Below are positions 1 through 10,842 of a DNA stretch of 64,000 bases, one piece after another. How positions within the stretch are numbered: position 1 is the stretch's first letter; each line of letters opens with the position of its first letter. Source of the DNA: Sporothrix humicola. Lineage: Eukaryota; Ascomycota; Sordariomycetes; Ophiostomatales; Ophiostomataceae. The notes under the pieces were generated by a model that was not told the DNA's origin, did no database searches, and was given only the letters and a program-made list of their open reading frames with translations. The stretch is from contig WNYE01000086.1 in NCBI GenBank assembly GCA_021396245.1, forward strand, positions 1 through 64,000, read 5' to 3'. Position numbers and translations under genes: made by a program.

Positions 1-2262
1 GTATAGGACTAAGGTGCGTATTAGTTAGTCTTAGTCCGGGGGTGGACTAAGACTAAAGACTAATTTCGCAACCCTGAGGCCATGCAGACCATTGGAGATG
101 GGCGGCCGCGCCTTCCTAAAAAGAACCCGTTTCCCTGGCAAGCCCCTGACGACCTGAAGAACCCCGGCCCGTCCACACCATCGGCCCTGAGCCAAAGTGA
201 GCCAGCAGCGAGCCAAACAGCAAAAAAGGTACGGAGTAGAGACATAACTCCCCAAGAAAACGATAAGCAGTGGATCTCCCACTGAGAGCTAATGAATACG
301 GGAGGCTAAACAAGGATGCCACCACACATGGCGACGCCCGTGCGAGTGGCTCTAGCGTCTCGACAAGACCGCCAAGTGGGGGCTCGATGCAGGGGGTGCG
401 GGCCTTCCAAGCTTTCTTTTTGTCTTTCTCTTCTTTCCTTTTGCGTTTTTCTGCGTGTTCTTCGGCCGTTTGCAGTGTTTTCTGTGGGAAAGAGCGCATG
501 GCTTTTTATCTTTCACATTCTCATCCTGACTTGTTCCTTCCTTTTTCCTGTGCAAAGACGCACCAAAAGACGGAAAGACCAGACGAATGCGCCTTCCTGT
601 CTGTTCTCAAGTGACAGACGTGACAAGAACGGCAAGGACGACGGCAGCAAAACACCCGGTTGGGCTTAACTTTATTGTTCGCAATATATATATATATAAA
701 CGTGGAAGGAGCAAGCGAAGCTTTGATAGCGAGGGAAAGACGCGTGGGCGGCCTGGGCAAATAAAATGAATCAGCCTTGAACAGGGAAGCAGCGGTCGAG
801 AACGAGAGCAAGTGGAAAAGGGGCAGCCCGCAAGCCCCAAAGATGAATGGGCTTCGGAAAGTCAAGCCTTTTCGTTCCCTCCCTCACATCCTCGCAAGGA
901 ATGCAGCGAGATATGGTTATTTTGTGACGATCTCGTGCATTTGTCGTCTCCGCACAAAAACTGGAGAGCCATGTGGCGGGACAAAAAAAGAAGCACAAGA
1001 ATCAACGAAATCGGCCAATCAACAACAGTTCCCGTCCAAGTCGAGCCGACAAGGGCAGCAACCAAAACACAAAACAGCAAACTTTATGCATCAATGCTTC
1101 GTCTTTGCGTCTTTTCATCTCATCTTCCTGATCAATGATCAGTGATGCCCGAGACTGGAGCACCTGTTGCGTGCTTTGTGACGTGCAAGCGGCCCGCAGT
1201 TTCCAGTTTCCAGTTTCGTGTTTGGGGCTGAGCAGATCCAATGCATTGTTCACTTGTTCATTTCAGTGGCCTTCGTTGTCGTCGCTCACAGTTTGTCGAT
1301 TACTGACTGGCCAAGAATCTCTCCTTTTCGATACGAAAACAATGCATGGATTGCATCTGTTACAGAACTTGTTCGCCTCTCAGCCTCTAAACGCCATTTT
1401 ACGGATTATGCCTGCATATCTGCAGCACTTCTGCAGCAGCTCAACCCCGATGCATCCGGGCGTTTATGTTGAAGAGATCCAGCAAACCCGAGCAATCGCC
1501 ATCGACGCCCACGGCCCAATGCATGGACAGTCGATCTGTGTCTTTGCGTTTTCGTGCTTTGCGCAAACGTCCTCTGTGCACACGATGCGCACAGCTCACG
1601 GATACGCACAGGAGACACGGACAAAATATGGTCAAATTGGGCAATTTTGTTAAAATGATCCCTGTCACTGATGTGCAAGTGCAAGTGCACGATCTGCTGG
1701 AGGTCTGCTGCAGGATTCCGAGCCCTGGTTCGGTCCAGTATCCGGATCACATGACGTCGATAGTCAACCAGCAGTGACATCAACAAGGCTGAAGAGAGAA
1801 CAAGACGAGGCTGTCAAAGAAGCAAAATGATGGCTTGAAAGAAGAAAACACAAGAGACAAAGACGCCGCGACGGCCGGTGAACAAAGGATGCCGCACACT
1901 TTCTTTCAGGGCTACTTGTCTTTTGAAAGACGAACAACCCCCCTGAGTACGAAGGATTGAGTTATTCTGTTCACTTGAAAAAAACATCGCCAGCTTAAAG
2001 TTGTTCACGTCACATGAACACCCGGCCATGAACAAGAGTACCGCGATGATGTCAAAGGAAGTCGTTTTTGAGGCCACGATGTTGAACAGGCGGCGGCTCT
2101 ACACCGCCGTATAAGACAAGGTGGCGAGTCTTTCCTTGTCGTCGCCATCTCTTCTTCCGGATCATCATCACGATCAACACCTTTCCTTCTTCCTTCCTCC
2201 TTCCCCCTTCCCTGTTGCCAATCACCCTTTACAGAAAACTCCACACATCGTAGCCTGGCGCT
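1..2262. other. Gene-free region upstream of the 918-residue gene
   Basis: Open frames here are short, overlap on both strands and show no recognisable domain. Visible structure: the hairpin at 25-56, a TA microsatellite running into TATATAAA near 684-700, a cagtttc triplication near 1197-1217, and a polypyrimidine stretch (about 2130-2220) just before the gene start that looks like a CT-rich 5' leader. Confidence 0.6.
25..56. repeat. Perfect 13-bp inverted repeat (hairpin)
   Basis: Two 13-base arms (25-37 and 44-56) are exact reverse complements around a six-base G-rich loop. The arm contains TAGTCTTAGTCC, and part of it (ggactaag) also occurs at 6-13. It lies at the window edge with no gene within 2 kb. 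It could be the terminus of a small mobile element cut by the window or a free-standing hairpin; nothing else supports either reading. Confidence 0.6.
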
Positions 2263-5019
2263 ATGGATTCACCACCAGTCGTCTCCGGCGACAGCAGTCC
2301 TCGCCCCGAGGACGTGCTGCTGCCGGTTTCTGACGATGATGACGACGATGAAAGTGTCGTTTTCTATATGGGTGAGAATGCTGCTGCTGGCAGTAGCATG
2401 GGCAACACCAACACAAACACCACCAACACCAACTACTCTAACAACGGCGACAACGCCTCCAACTCACACCACACAGCCGGAGACGATGACCCATCACAAT
2501 GGCAAAAGAAAACACGTAGATCGCGCCGTGGCGGAAACAAGCGGCGCACGTCGATCGCCATCTTCAAGGCCCGCGAAGCTGAGTTGGAGGCGGAAAAAGC
2601 CAACATCCTGTCAGAAATGGCGGAACTTAACACGGATAGGAAAGTTCTTCTTAACAAGCTCGAGGAGATGGAGAAACACGACGAGTGGCTCCGGGCAGAA
2701 CTTGACGCGGTCCTGGCCGAGCAGAATGATATCGACGCAACGAGGAAAAGGATCAATGAGAAGAGCGAGCACGACCGGCAAAGACGCAACGAGTGGTTAG
2801 CAAAGCAGGCGGCAAAATCTGCCGCCGACTCTACTAACCCTCCTGCCTCTGCCGCTCCTCCTCCTACTTCTGTTTCTCCTCCTGCTTCCTCTCCTGCTCC
2901 CGCTTCCCGCCCTACTTCTCGTCCTGCTTCTCGCCCCGCTTCCGTCTTTGCCGTCTCTCCTACTCCTCCTCCCTCCTTGAACCCGATTCCGGCACATGGC
3001 TACGCTTTCGATGGTTTCATGCCTCCGGTCGTCCCCGGGCCGTTCCCCTGCCCTACGCGGTTCAGCCCGGCATCTTCGGTCTACACAGCGTCTCCGGTCA
3101 TGCACGCCACGGTTCCGCAAGTTATTCCTTGCACTCCTCTGGTTCCTCTGTCCCCGCCTATCTCTCGTCCCCCGCGCCACAGCTGTGCCATTCCCATTAA
3201 GAAGCCCGTCGAGGAGCTTTCCTCTGACGAGACCTCCGACGAGACTTCTGATGAAACTGCCACGCCCGTCTGGCTGTCGACGATAGAGGACGACGCTCTC
3301 ACGGCCTTTGCTCGCATCTCTCAAGTTGGCAGTAAGGAGGCTTGTGACGCCAAACTCGACTGTACTGCTGTGTCTCGCAACGACTGGACTGACATCGCCT
3401 CCAAGACGCGCACCCGCCAACGCCGCCGCAGCTTCGGCTTCAATGACTACCCGCCCGGCTACCTCGAGAATCTGAGCACTGCGATCAAGCTGATGAGACG
3501 GCTCATGTTCCGGGAGTCGCTGGCGAAACGCATGGCCAATAGCTCGCCTGTTTTCCCTTCTTCCCCGTCTCTACCGCCCTCTCGCTGCTCGTCGCCCGTT
3601 CCGTTGCCTGCTTTGTCGTCACGTCTCTTGACGCGCCGCGACAGCACCTGCAGTGTCGACAGCAACTTCAGCAGCTTCAGCAGCTTCAGCATTGATAGCG
3701 CCGTCAGCAGCACTTCCAGCGTCTGCACCAACGACCCGACCGCGTCTACCCGCCAACTCCTCCGCAAGCTCTCCAGAAAGCTGCGCATGGTGCAGGAGCT
3801 GGCAAAGGGCGGCCCTCTGATCGGCTCCCTCTCGTCGTCTCTTGTCCCGTCTTCTGCCTCGTCTCCTCTCCTGGCACCTGGCAGGGCACCGCTGTCGATG
3901 GAGTCGCCGTTGGCCTGGCTTATGCCGCACATCCTAGCAGAGTCGCCGGCGGCCTCGCCGGTGTCGTCTCCTAAACTTTCTCCCAAGCCCTCCCCGAGAA
4001 CGTTTTCGAGATCGTCTTCGCTGTCATCTTCGTCTTCGGGATCGTCTTCGAGACCCTCGCCGCGCCTTCTGCCAAAGAGCAGGCCTTCGTCGCCTTTGAC
4101 GCTGCCGCCTGCCTCTCAACTGGAGCCCCTGTCAGACATTCCGGATCTGGACATTCCTGATCTGGACCTTTCTCCTCCCTCGCCTGTGGAGAAAAAGATC
4201 CCGAAAATCACGACGACTGTCAAGAAGCCCGCCTCGCCTGCCTCGTCTCCAACGCCGATCCCGTCTTCTTCTCTCCTCCAGGTCCCCGTTCCTGCCTCCA
4301 AGAAGGCTGCGGCTGACGCCCCGAGCAAGACTGGTAGCCCGAGCCGTTCAACTTCCATTACGATCTCTTCTTCTCGTCTTGCAGCCTTGGCTGCTCCCAA
4401 GGGTGATCGTCCGCCTCCGTCTCGCGCTGCCTCCTCATCATCTTCGTCTTCCCGCTCGTCGCCACCCTCGACGCCATCTTCAATTCCTCGCGCCCGCACC
4501 TCGCCCGCTACGCTGGCGCCGCCTTCGACTTCGCCTTCGCCGCCCCGCCCGCCTCGCTTGTCGCCCCGCTCTGCCGTCGTCTCTTGGGACGGCACGGACA
4601 GCGGCGCGCCTAGTCTGGCTTTGATGCGCCCGACAGCGGCCTCGTTCCTGCGGACGTGCGCCATCGACACCAACCCGAAGCGGCCCTCGCCCCTTCGCCG
4701 GGAGTCGCTTCCTCCGCCGTCGCCGACCAAGCCGGACACGTCCACGTACACGCCCTCGCCTGCCCGCGCCGCCGCCCGCAACAAGCCCCTGACGGCGCCG
4801 ACAGCATCCTCGCGGGCCAAGACGGTGGCGTCTGCGGCCTCCACCTCCACGCCGGCTCGCTCTGGTGCACGCCCGCCGCCTCCAGCCATCCGCATCACCA
4901 AGCCTTCCGATTCGCCTCCGACCGCTCCATCGGCCGGCCCTTTGGCCTCTCCAAAGGCGTCGCCTGACCTGACACCTTCCAAGGTGGACAAGGGCAAGGG
5001 AAAAGAGGTGAGTGCTTGA
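2263..5019 (+). CDS. Ser/Pro-rich low-complexity protein with N-terminal coiled coil, function unknown
   Basis: A single 918-residue frame. The ATG follows a CT-rich leader. Order of parts: an acidic start (SDDDDDDES), an Asn/Thr-rich stretch, a basic patch (KKTRRSRRGGNKRR, possible nuclear signal), a charged helix of about 100 residues rich in Glu/Lys/Leu with coiled-coil character (roughly residues 98-190), then about 700 residues of Ser/Pro/Ala-rich sequence with SDETSDETSDET and PDLDIPDLDLSP repeats. I recognise no catalytic domain. The last codons GKGKEVSA are encoded over a GTGAGT that would make a good splice donor, so a further 3' exon (for example after an AG near 5146) is possible. 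The gene converges with the DUF7053 gene. Existence of a gene is well supported by length; function is unknown. Confidence 0.75.
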   Translation: MDSPPVVSGDSSPRPEDVLLPVSDDDDDDESVVFYMGENAAAGSSMGNTNTNTTNTNYSNNGDNASNSHHTAGDDDPSQWQKKTRRSRRGGNKRRTSIAIFKAREAELEAEKANILSEMAELNTDRKVLLNKLEEMEKHDEWLRAELDAVLAEQNDIDATRKRINEKSEHDRQRRNEWLAKQAAKSAADSTNPPASAAPPPTSVSPPASSPAPASRPTSRPASRPASVFAVSPTPPPSLNPIPAHGYAFDGFMPPVVPGPFPCPTRFSPASSVYTASPVMHATVPQVIPCTPLVPLSPPISRPPRHSCAIPIKKPVEELSSDETSDETSDETATPVWLSTIEDDALTAFARISQVGSKEACDAKLDCTAVSRNDWTDIASKTRTRQRRRSFGFNDYPPGYLENLSTAIKLMRRLMFRESLAKRMANSSPVFPSSPSLPPSRCSSPVPLPALSSRLLTRRDSTCSVDSNFSSFSSFSIDSAVSSTSSVCTNDPTASTRQLLRKLSRKLRMVQELAKGGPLIGSLSSSLVPSSASSPLLAPGRAPLSMESPLAWLMPHILAESPAASPVSSPKLSPKPSPRTFSRSSSLSSSSSGSSSRPSPRLLPKSRPSSPLTLPPASQLEPLSDIPDLDIPDLDLSPPSPVEKKIPKITTTVKKPASPASSPTPIPSSSLLQVPVPASKKAAADAPSKTGSPSRSTSITISSSRLAALAAPKGDRPPPSRAASSSSSSSRSSPPSTPSSIPRARTSPATLAPPSTSPSPPRPPRLSPRSAVVSWDGTDSGAPSLALMRPTAASFLRTCAIDTNPKRPSPLRRESLPPPSPTKPDTSTYTPSPARAAARNKPLTAPTASSRAKTVASAASTSTPARSGARPPPPAIRITKPSDSPPTAPSAGPLASPKASPDLTPSKVDKGKGKEVSA

Positions 5020-5514
5020 ACCGAGAACGGTGACAATGGTGAGTAGAGGTAAGTGAGTAGAGGTAAGTGGTCGTAGAGTATACTAATATCCTGTATTTCT
5101 ATGGAGTTTTTGGTAAGTCCCTTTTTTTTTTTTTCTTTTCCTTTTAGTACTCTTTTTTCCAAAATAAAAACTATAAAAAACGACACCTGTTTCCTCATGC
5201 AACAAACGTGACACAAATCTTCAAGTAAATCGTATTGAATTAAATAAATGCATGTACAAAACATTATGAAAAATATCCAACGTAAATCAAAGGTAAAAAG
5301 TAAATAAAATCATCAAACGCCCAACAACCAGCATAAATGATAGAAAAAAATCGTAACAGAAGAAACAAAACTTATAAAAACGAAAAGAAAACCAGCATAA
5401 ACATCCCATGGTATCATTTTGTTCTTTCTTTTCTTCTTTTCAAACTGAGCCCATCACAAGTTGACATCCAAAATTAAGACAAAGGAGAGAGTGTTCAAAG
5501 TGTATCGTGTCGAC
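5020..5514. other. Convergent 3' intergenic spacer
   Basis: AT-rich spacer between two genes that face each other. It contains a repeated gagtaggtaa-like motif (about 5040-5070), a T tract near 5128-5140 and many AAATAAA-like strings on both strands, as expected for overlapping 3' ends. No coding sequence is seen. Confidence 0.6.
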
Positions 5515-7245
5515 TTAGTGCCCCTGAACAGGCGTTCCGTACTCGGCCCCGTCGTACGAGTACCTAGGCTGCTTTGCCGCGTCCGCCTGTTGCTGCTGAT
5601 GTTGTGACGGCTGCGGGTGGTGCGGCAGTTTGAGGCCGGCCGGCGCGGCCGTCGGGTCGAGTTTCTTGAGCGCCTCGAGGCGGTGCTCTTCGGGTGTCTC
5701 GCGGTGTGTTGACAGGTCCGACGAGAAGCTCTTGTCGAGGCCCGGGGAACGGTAGCCGCTGGCATTGCTGGGAGTGCCTGCGCTGTTGGTGGATGCGACC
5801 GAGTCCGGGCGCGGCTGACCCTGAGGCTGGGGTGCAGACCACTGGCTCGTCGTCAAAATGTCGGAATCGCGGTTTGTGCGGGGCGTTGAGCTGGGTGTTC
5901 CTTGTTGAGACGGATGTTGCTGCTGCTGCTGCTGTTGCTGCTGGTACGGGTTCGGCGGCGGCTGGGCCGTCTGTGCATGGTAGTAGTCGCCGGGCATTTC
6001 AACTGCAACTGGGGCATATCCGCCCGGCTGCTGCTGCTGCGGAGGCAGCTGGTGTTGCGGGTAGGCCTGGAGCTCGGCGTAGAACTGCTGCTGCGGCGGC
6101 GGGTGGTGCGGGTACTGCTGCTGGTGCTGCGGCGGGATCTGCTGGCCGGTGTACTGCGGGTACATGTGCGCCGGGTGGATGGGCTGCTGCTGGTAGTAGC
6201 CGCCGCCTGGGGTCCCGGCATAGCTGGCGTGGCCCGGGTGCGCCGAGTAGCCGCCGTTGTTGGGCGCATAGCCGGGGTACTGTACGCCCAGACCCAGACC
6301 GGGGCTGCCGGGCTGTTGCTGGTATTGTTGGGCGACGCCGGCACTGCCCGGGCGGTAGCCGTAGGGCGACTGCAGGCCTTGCATGGTGACGGCTGACTGG
6401 GGCTGCATGGACTGCGGGCGGGGCACCTGGTAGGGCACGGGCGGTGGCGATCCGGGCGTCTCGGTGCGGCTGTGCGGGGAGCCCTGGACGTTGGCGTGGC
6501 TCGACTGGGGCGTCTTTGCGTCCTTGGAGTCTGGAATTGCTGGCGATGTTGAGGTGGTGGCTGGCGAGACGGCTGTGGCGCCGACACCGCCACCGCCCAC
6601 GACCGGGCCGCCAGGGCCCAGGGTGTACGACCGGTCGGCCGGGTTGATGGTCTTGAGGCGGCCGTTTTCAATCATGGCTGTGAGCGCGCCCGCATCGACG
6701 AGCTCGGCCTTTTTGATGATGCGCTCCACCATGAGCTTGCTGGCGGCCTTGAGTTGCGACTTGACAAAGCTCATGACGGCGATGCTGCACTTGACCTCGA
6801 CGTCTTCCCTCAGATACAAACCGTCGGAGGGCGCACCGAGCGCCTTCAAACCCATTTCGAGCGTCTCGGGCGGCTCGATGCCGGGCTGGTTGCCGGCGAT
6901 GCGGTACTTGTAGCGCAGGTCGGTGTTCATGGGCGCATAAATGTGTGCCTGCAGGCCCCAGGGCATGTCATGGAAGCAGGCGTTGAAGGCGAGCTTGCCC
7001 GAGCCCATTTTGCCGATGCCCGGGACATACTGGATGCGTTCTGTGATTTCGTACCAGGTGGAATAGTACTCGTCGGAGGCGGCGTCGCGCGGGGCCTTGA
7101 TGGGTTTGTGGTCGAGCACGAGCGGGTTGAGGGTGATGACTTCGCTGTGGGAGTGCAGGATATCGATGGCGAGCTGGCGGGGGATGAAGCCCGGAATGGG
7201 CGTGATGATTGTGACCAGTTCTTTTTTCCGCAACATGTTGGTCAT
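5515..7245 (-). CDS. DUF7053 domain protein with Gln/Pro-rich C-terminal tail
   Basis: 576 residues, one exon, ATG at 7245-7243. The first about 215 residues match my recollection of the fungal DUF7053 family: TPIPGFIPRQLAIDILHSHS, an YYSTWYEITERIQYVPGIGK block, MPWGLQAHIYAPMNTDLR and a final KTINPADRSYTLGPGG. This conserved half has a compact alpha/beta appearance and no evident catalytic triad. From about residue 220 the protein becomes Pro/Gln/Tyr-rich and disordered, with GYAPNNGGYSAHPGHA-like segments and a polyglutamine run near residues 432-442 encoded by CTG/TTG repeats around 5918-5944. Its molecular role is not known. The leader upstream (7255-7335) is a purine tract on the + strand, a CT-rich 5' UTR on the coding strand. 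Confidence 0.85.
   Translation of the reverse strand: MTNMLRKKELVTIITPIPGFIPRQLAIDILHSHSEVITLNPLVLDHKPIKAPRDAASDEYYSTWYEITERIQYVPGIGKMGSGKLAFNACFHDMPWGLQAHIYAPMNTDLRYKYRIAGNQPGIEPPETLEMGLKALGAPSDGLYLREDVEVKCSIAVMSFVKSQLKAASKLMVERIIKKAELVDAGALTAMIENGRLKTINPADRSYTLGPGGPVVGGGGVGATAVSPATTSTSPAIPDSKDAKTPQSSHANVQGSPHSRTETPGSPPPVPYQVPRPQSMQPQSAVTMQGLQSPYGYRPGSAGVAQQYQQQPGSPGLGLGVQYPGYAPNNGGYSAHPGHASYAGTPGGGYYQQQPIHPAHMYPQYTGQQIPPQHQQQYPHHPPPQQQFYAELQAYPQHQLPPQQQQPGGYAPVAVEMPGDYYHAQTAQPPPNPYQQQQQQQQQHPSQQGTPSSTPRTNRDSDILTTSQWSAPQPQGQPRPDSVASTNSAGTPSNASGYRSPGLDKSFSSDLSTHRETPEEHRLEALKKLDPTAAPAGLKLPHHPQPSQHQQQQADAAKQPRYSYDGAEYGTPVQGH
5918..5944. repeat. CAG/CTG trinucleotide repeat (polyglutamine coding)
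   Basis: A run of tgctg units inside the DUF7053 gene encodes about nine consecutive glutamines. It may vary in length between isolates. Confidence 0.75.
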
Positions 7246-10200
7246 TTTGGTTGGGGGAGGAAGGGAAAGAGAGGAAAAAAAGAAGAAAAAAGAGGAGAGA
7301 GGAAAAGAGAAAAAGAGAGAGAAGAGAAAACGGTGAGATGGACAAGGATCTGACAGAGGTGCGCAGGACAGCGTACAGTGTAAAAATCCGACTTTTGCCG
7401 TTTGATCTGTAAGTTCCGCTTTTATTGGGCTGCTGTCACAGTCGCAGTTAGTCGAATCCTCTTTTTTCTTCTCTTGTCAGTGAGGAGTGAGGAATCCTGC
7501 GGCGTATGCGTGGGCGTATGCGTCTGCTTGGGAGTGGATTTGGGACTTTGGGCGTGGAGTGGCGGCCGTTGACCGTTTGTCGTGTCAATGCGCCCAATTA
7601 AGGATTAAGGATTAAGGCTGGCTGCTGCGTGAGATCGGCGCAGGAGACCAGATCACTTCCTGGAATTCAGGATATTCAGGAGATGCAAAAGCCGATTGCC
7701 GTTCTGTTGCTTTCTTTTGTTTTTGTTCTTGTTGTCGTCTTTTGATCTTCTGATCGTTGTCCCTTTCTTGTCCCTCTCTTGCCTCTTTCTTCACTTCTTC
7801 ACTTGTGCCTCCTTCTTTGTTGGTTTTGTTGTCTCCTTTATCGCTTTTGTCCGTTGGTTCTGGTTTTGGGTGTGGACGTCTATTTTAGGATCTCTCGCCT
7901 GTCGCCTCCTTGCTTGTTTGTTCTGGATTCTCTGGATAACGGATATTCAGGGTCGGGTTTCCCCGCAGCAGCGTGGCAGTTTCGTCCCTCTTGATTGCTG
8001 TCGACGAGGCGTCTGTTTCGAGTTGTGCGCTTTTGCCGTTTTTCTTGCTTCTTTCTTGTTTCCCCTGATTTCTTTGTCGGCGCGCACTCCGTATGGGTGG
8101 TTCCTTGTGGGCGTCTTCTTTGATCGGTCTTTCTTCTTTCTTCGTTCGCTTGTGCTGCCAGTCGTTCTTTCTTTTGAATTGACCGTGTCGCTTTTCTCAA
8201 GTTGTTCTCAGACGGCCGTGTCTATTTCTTTCGCCTCGGCAGAGAAGGATCCGGGTATATGGCTGGGGAACTGCGGCGGCTCAACTGGGTACAGTAGAGT
8301 AGTAGCAGACGAGACTGGAAGGATGGAAGGGAAATCAAGCGAAGCGAGGAAGGTGCAGGTGGGAAGAATGTGATAAGGAAATAAGGAAAATGGGGATAAG
8401 AGGGAAGGAGTGCGAATAAGAAGAGATGTCGCAAGGGAAACAAGGAAAGAACGGGTGGGAGAGACGAGAACAGAAAAAGAAAATAAAAACGGAAGGCACA
8501 AGAATGAAAAGGGAAAGAGCTGTTATGCAGACTGCAGAGCGATTGCGGCCGCCGTCTGGCCGTCTGCCGCCCTATCAAATACGAGGGGGAAGCATGTGGG
8601 AGAGCATTGAAGGGAAGACACACAAAGAGGAAAGAGCAGGGGTCGTGGTGGTGGGGGAGAGAGGGAATGTCGAGATTGTCTCAACGGCTGGAAACGCTAA
8701 TTGTGGAAGGCGCGGCAGTCGAAAGGGGACGGTAGCTATGTATTCCGGATGACGGAAGGCCAAAACAACCAAAAAAAGGCACGAAGGAAGGGGAGGCGAG
8801 ACCCCAAGTTGAGAAAGACGGCAGGGCTGACGGGCAAGCCTACGATGTCCTTTCTGGCCGTTTGACTCTGCTTTCAACATGACCGTTTTCCAGCAACGCG
8901 AGGGGTAATTTGTGTCGAGGACTCCTCTCTGTCTGTACTTTGTCCTCCGTACCAACGGCCCCAATGTTGTGTTGTCCATTTGACAGACATGCTGCATACC
9001 GCAGATTATATTGCCCTCGCCTACTCGAACTGTGCGTGTGTTTTAATTGTCATATCCTGGCCTGTCTGCATCCCGTTTTGACCGTTTCCCGTTTTGTGCC
9101 CGTCTGTGTGTCCGCTTAGCTGTACAAGTGACATTTCGCCATAATCTGGCAGGTCAAAGTGCAGAACGTGGGCGTCCTCTTCTGTCCCTCTTCTTGTGTG
9201 TATCCAATACCAAGACCAAATACATGTATGTGTCCGTCTCACTACCCTCCTTTTCTTTCGTCGTCTTTCCCTCCAGATTTCCTTTGTCCTTGTGTTTCCC
9301 CCTTTCCGCGACGCTGGCAGTGCAATCGAGAAGGCAGTGAAGTAGATAAAACTGAGAAAGAAAGATGGCCGTGCCGCTACCGTATACTACTGTTGCTAGC
9401 TCCCCAGACTTGCCCAAATGTCAGAAAAGGCCCCTTCTTTTCTACTGGCTGTTTCCATTTATTTCATCAAGATGACGTGAGAAAGTGGCGTAAGGAGAGA
9501 CCCAGAAAAGAGAGAAAAGACCCAGCCAGGACTACCGAGTCCTACCTCTCACGCCGGCGATAATTGCAGTCCGTAGGCAATCGAAATGATGTTTTTATTT
9601 TATTATTATTTTTTTTTTGAATAAAAAAAAATCATTTGGAACAACAGAAGGAAACGAGGAAAAGACAACGTAGGCTCAAGTTGACGTCTGTAACGTTTTT
9701 GGACTACGTCCGGACCAGCCCAACGAGAATTAAGCTCGCACTAAACTCCACTAAACCGGCCTAAAAATGTCGAGCGCTGGGCCGCAGCACCTTGTCAGTG
9801 GGCCGCCCTGTTTACGGCCAGACCAAGACCCGACAGGCTGTCTCTCGCCTTTAATTCTGTTCTCTTTTCTCTGTTCTCTGTCTTTTCTCCCGTTGGAGAG
9901 ACGGAAAGACAGGTCCGTTCGTAGCTCGTACACCAGTCTGGAGATATCGCGGCCTGCTGTTTGGCCGATGCCGTATCTTATCGTGGACCACTGAGCAAAC
10001 TGTGTTCTCACTTAAACAGCCCACAGACAGCCCTCTCGACCCACGATCCACAGGGCTGATGGCATTCTGTGCTGTTTCTCTGCAACGCACAACCAGTCTT
10101 ACTCTTCACAGGTCTCCGTTTCTCTGCACATTTTATGTTTGACGGCCCGCGATGGCAGGATGACGTCAAAACGAGTATCCTCTTTCAGTGTCTCCTTCTG

Positions 10201-10842
10201 TATTCTGTAGTTCGTACTGTAAAAGTAAAAACACTCTTTACCGCGCCCCAACCCACTCTGAAAAGCAACAGCAGACAACAGTTGAAACTTGGAAACGAAC
10301 AACAGACGACAAACAACGACACGAGAAACAAAACAATACGAACGAGATGAAGATGACCGGACGACAGATGTTCCGTGCGGCATCCATCGCCCAGCCAAGT
10401 CGCCGCCATTGCCAGCCTCACGGAAGTGCTGGCTTCCGTCAGTAGTGGCATTCACTGCCATGGTGACCCTTCTAAAACTTTTAGGGTCCCCTCCACTTTC
10501 CACCTCCACTTTCCACCAATTTGATGAAGATGACATCTCCGAAGACAACCACAGCAGAGGACGCGTCGCACCGCACGATCAATTGAGGCTGAGGTTCTCT
10601 CCCTCAAAAACTCGTGGCCAATCTGACAGGTTTGTCTGGTGTGTTCCGGTATTCCAAATATCCAATAATACCAGTTCACCAAACAACCACGTCCAAGCCA
10701 TATCACCTCCGTCAGCGCCAAGCCTCACTCCTTGTTTTCAATTTTGTTTATCAAGTAAACTCAAATCAACGTAAAAGTCATCATTAAATGTTATGGTAAA
10801 TGTGAATATCAAAACGCCAGATGCAATGTCCTCTTGTCATCT
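7246..10842. other. 3.6-kb gene-free region with strand-asymmetric composition
   Basis: No supported gene. 7255-7335 is the CT-rich leader of the DUF7053 gene. 7690-8210 is strongly pyrimidine-rich on the + strand, which opens a 225-residue frame of Phe/Leu/Ser with no domain. 8320-8640 is strongly purine-rich. A taaggat triplication occurs near 7598-7617 and an AT-only stretch at about 9590-9632. Could hold a long untranslated or noncoding transcript; no direct evidence. Confidence 0.5.

Noticed and set aside
4116..5264. 382-codon open frame on the minus strand
   Set aside because: Antisense to the Ser/Pro-rich gene; Gly/Glu-rich shadow of its Ser/Pro codons.
7696..8373. 225-codon + strand frame that looks like a multi-TM protein
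   Set aside because: It arises from a T/C-rich block, so Phe, Leu and Ser dominate. No family motif and no splice support.
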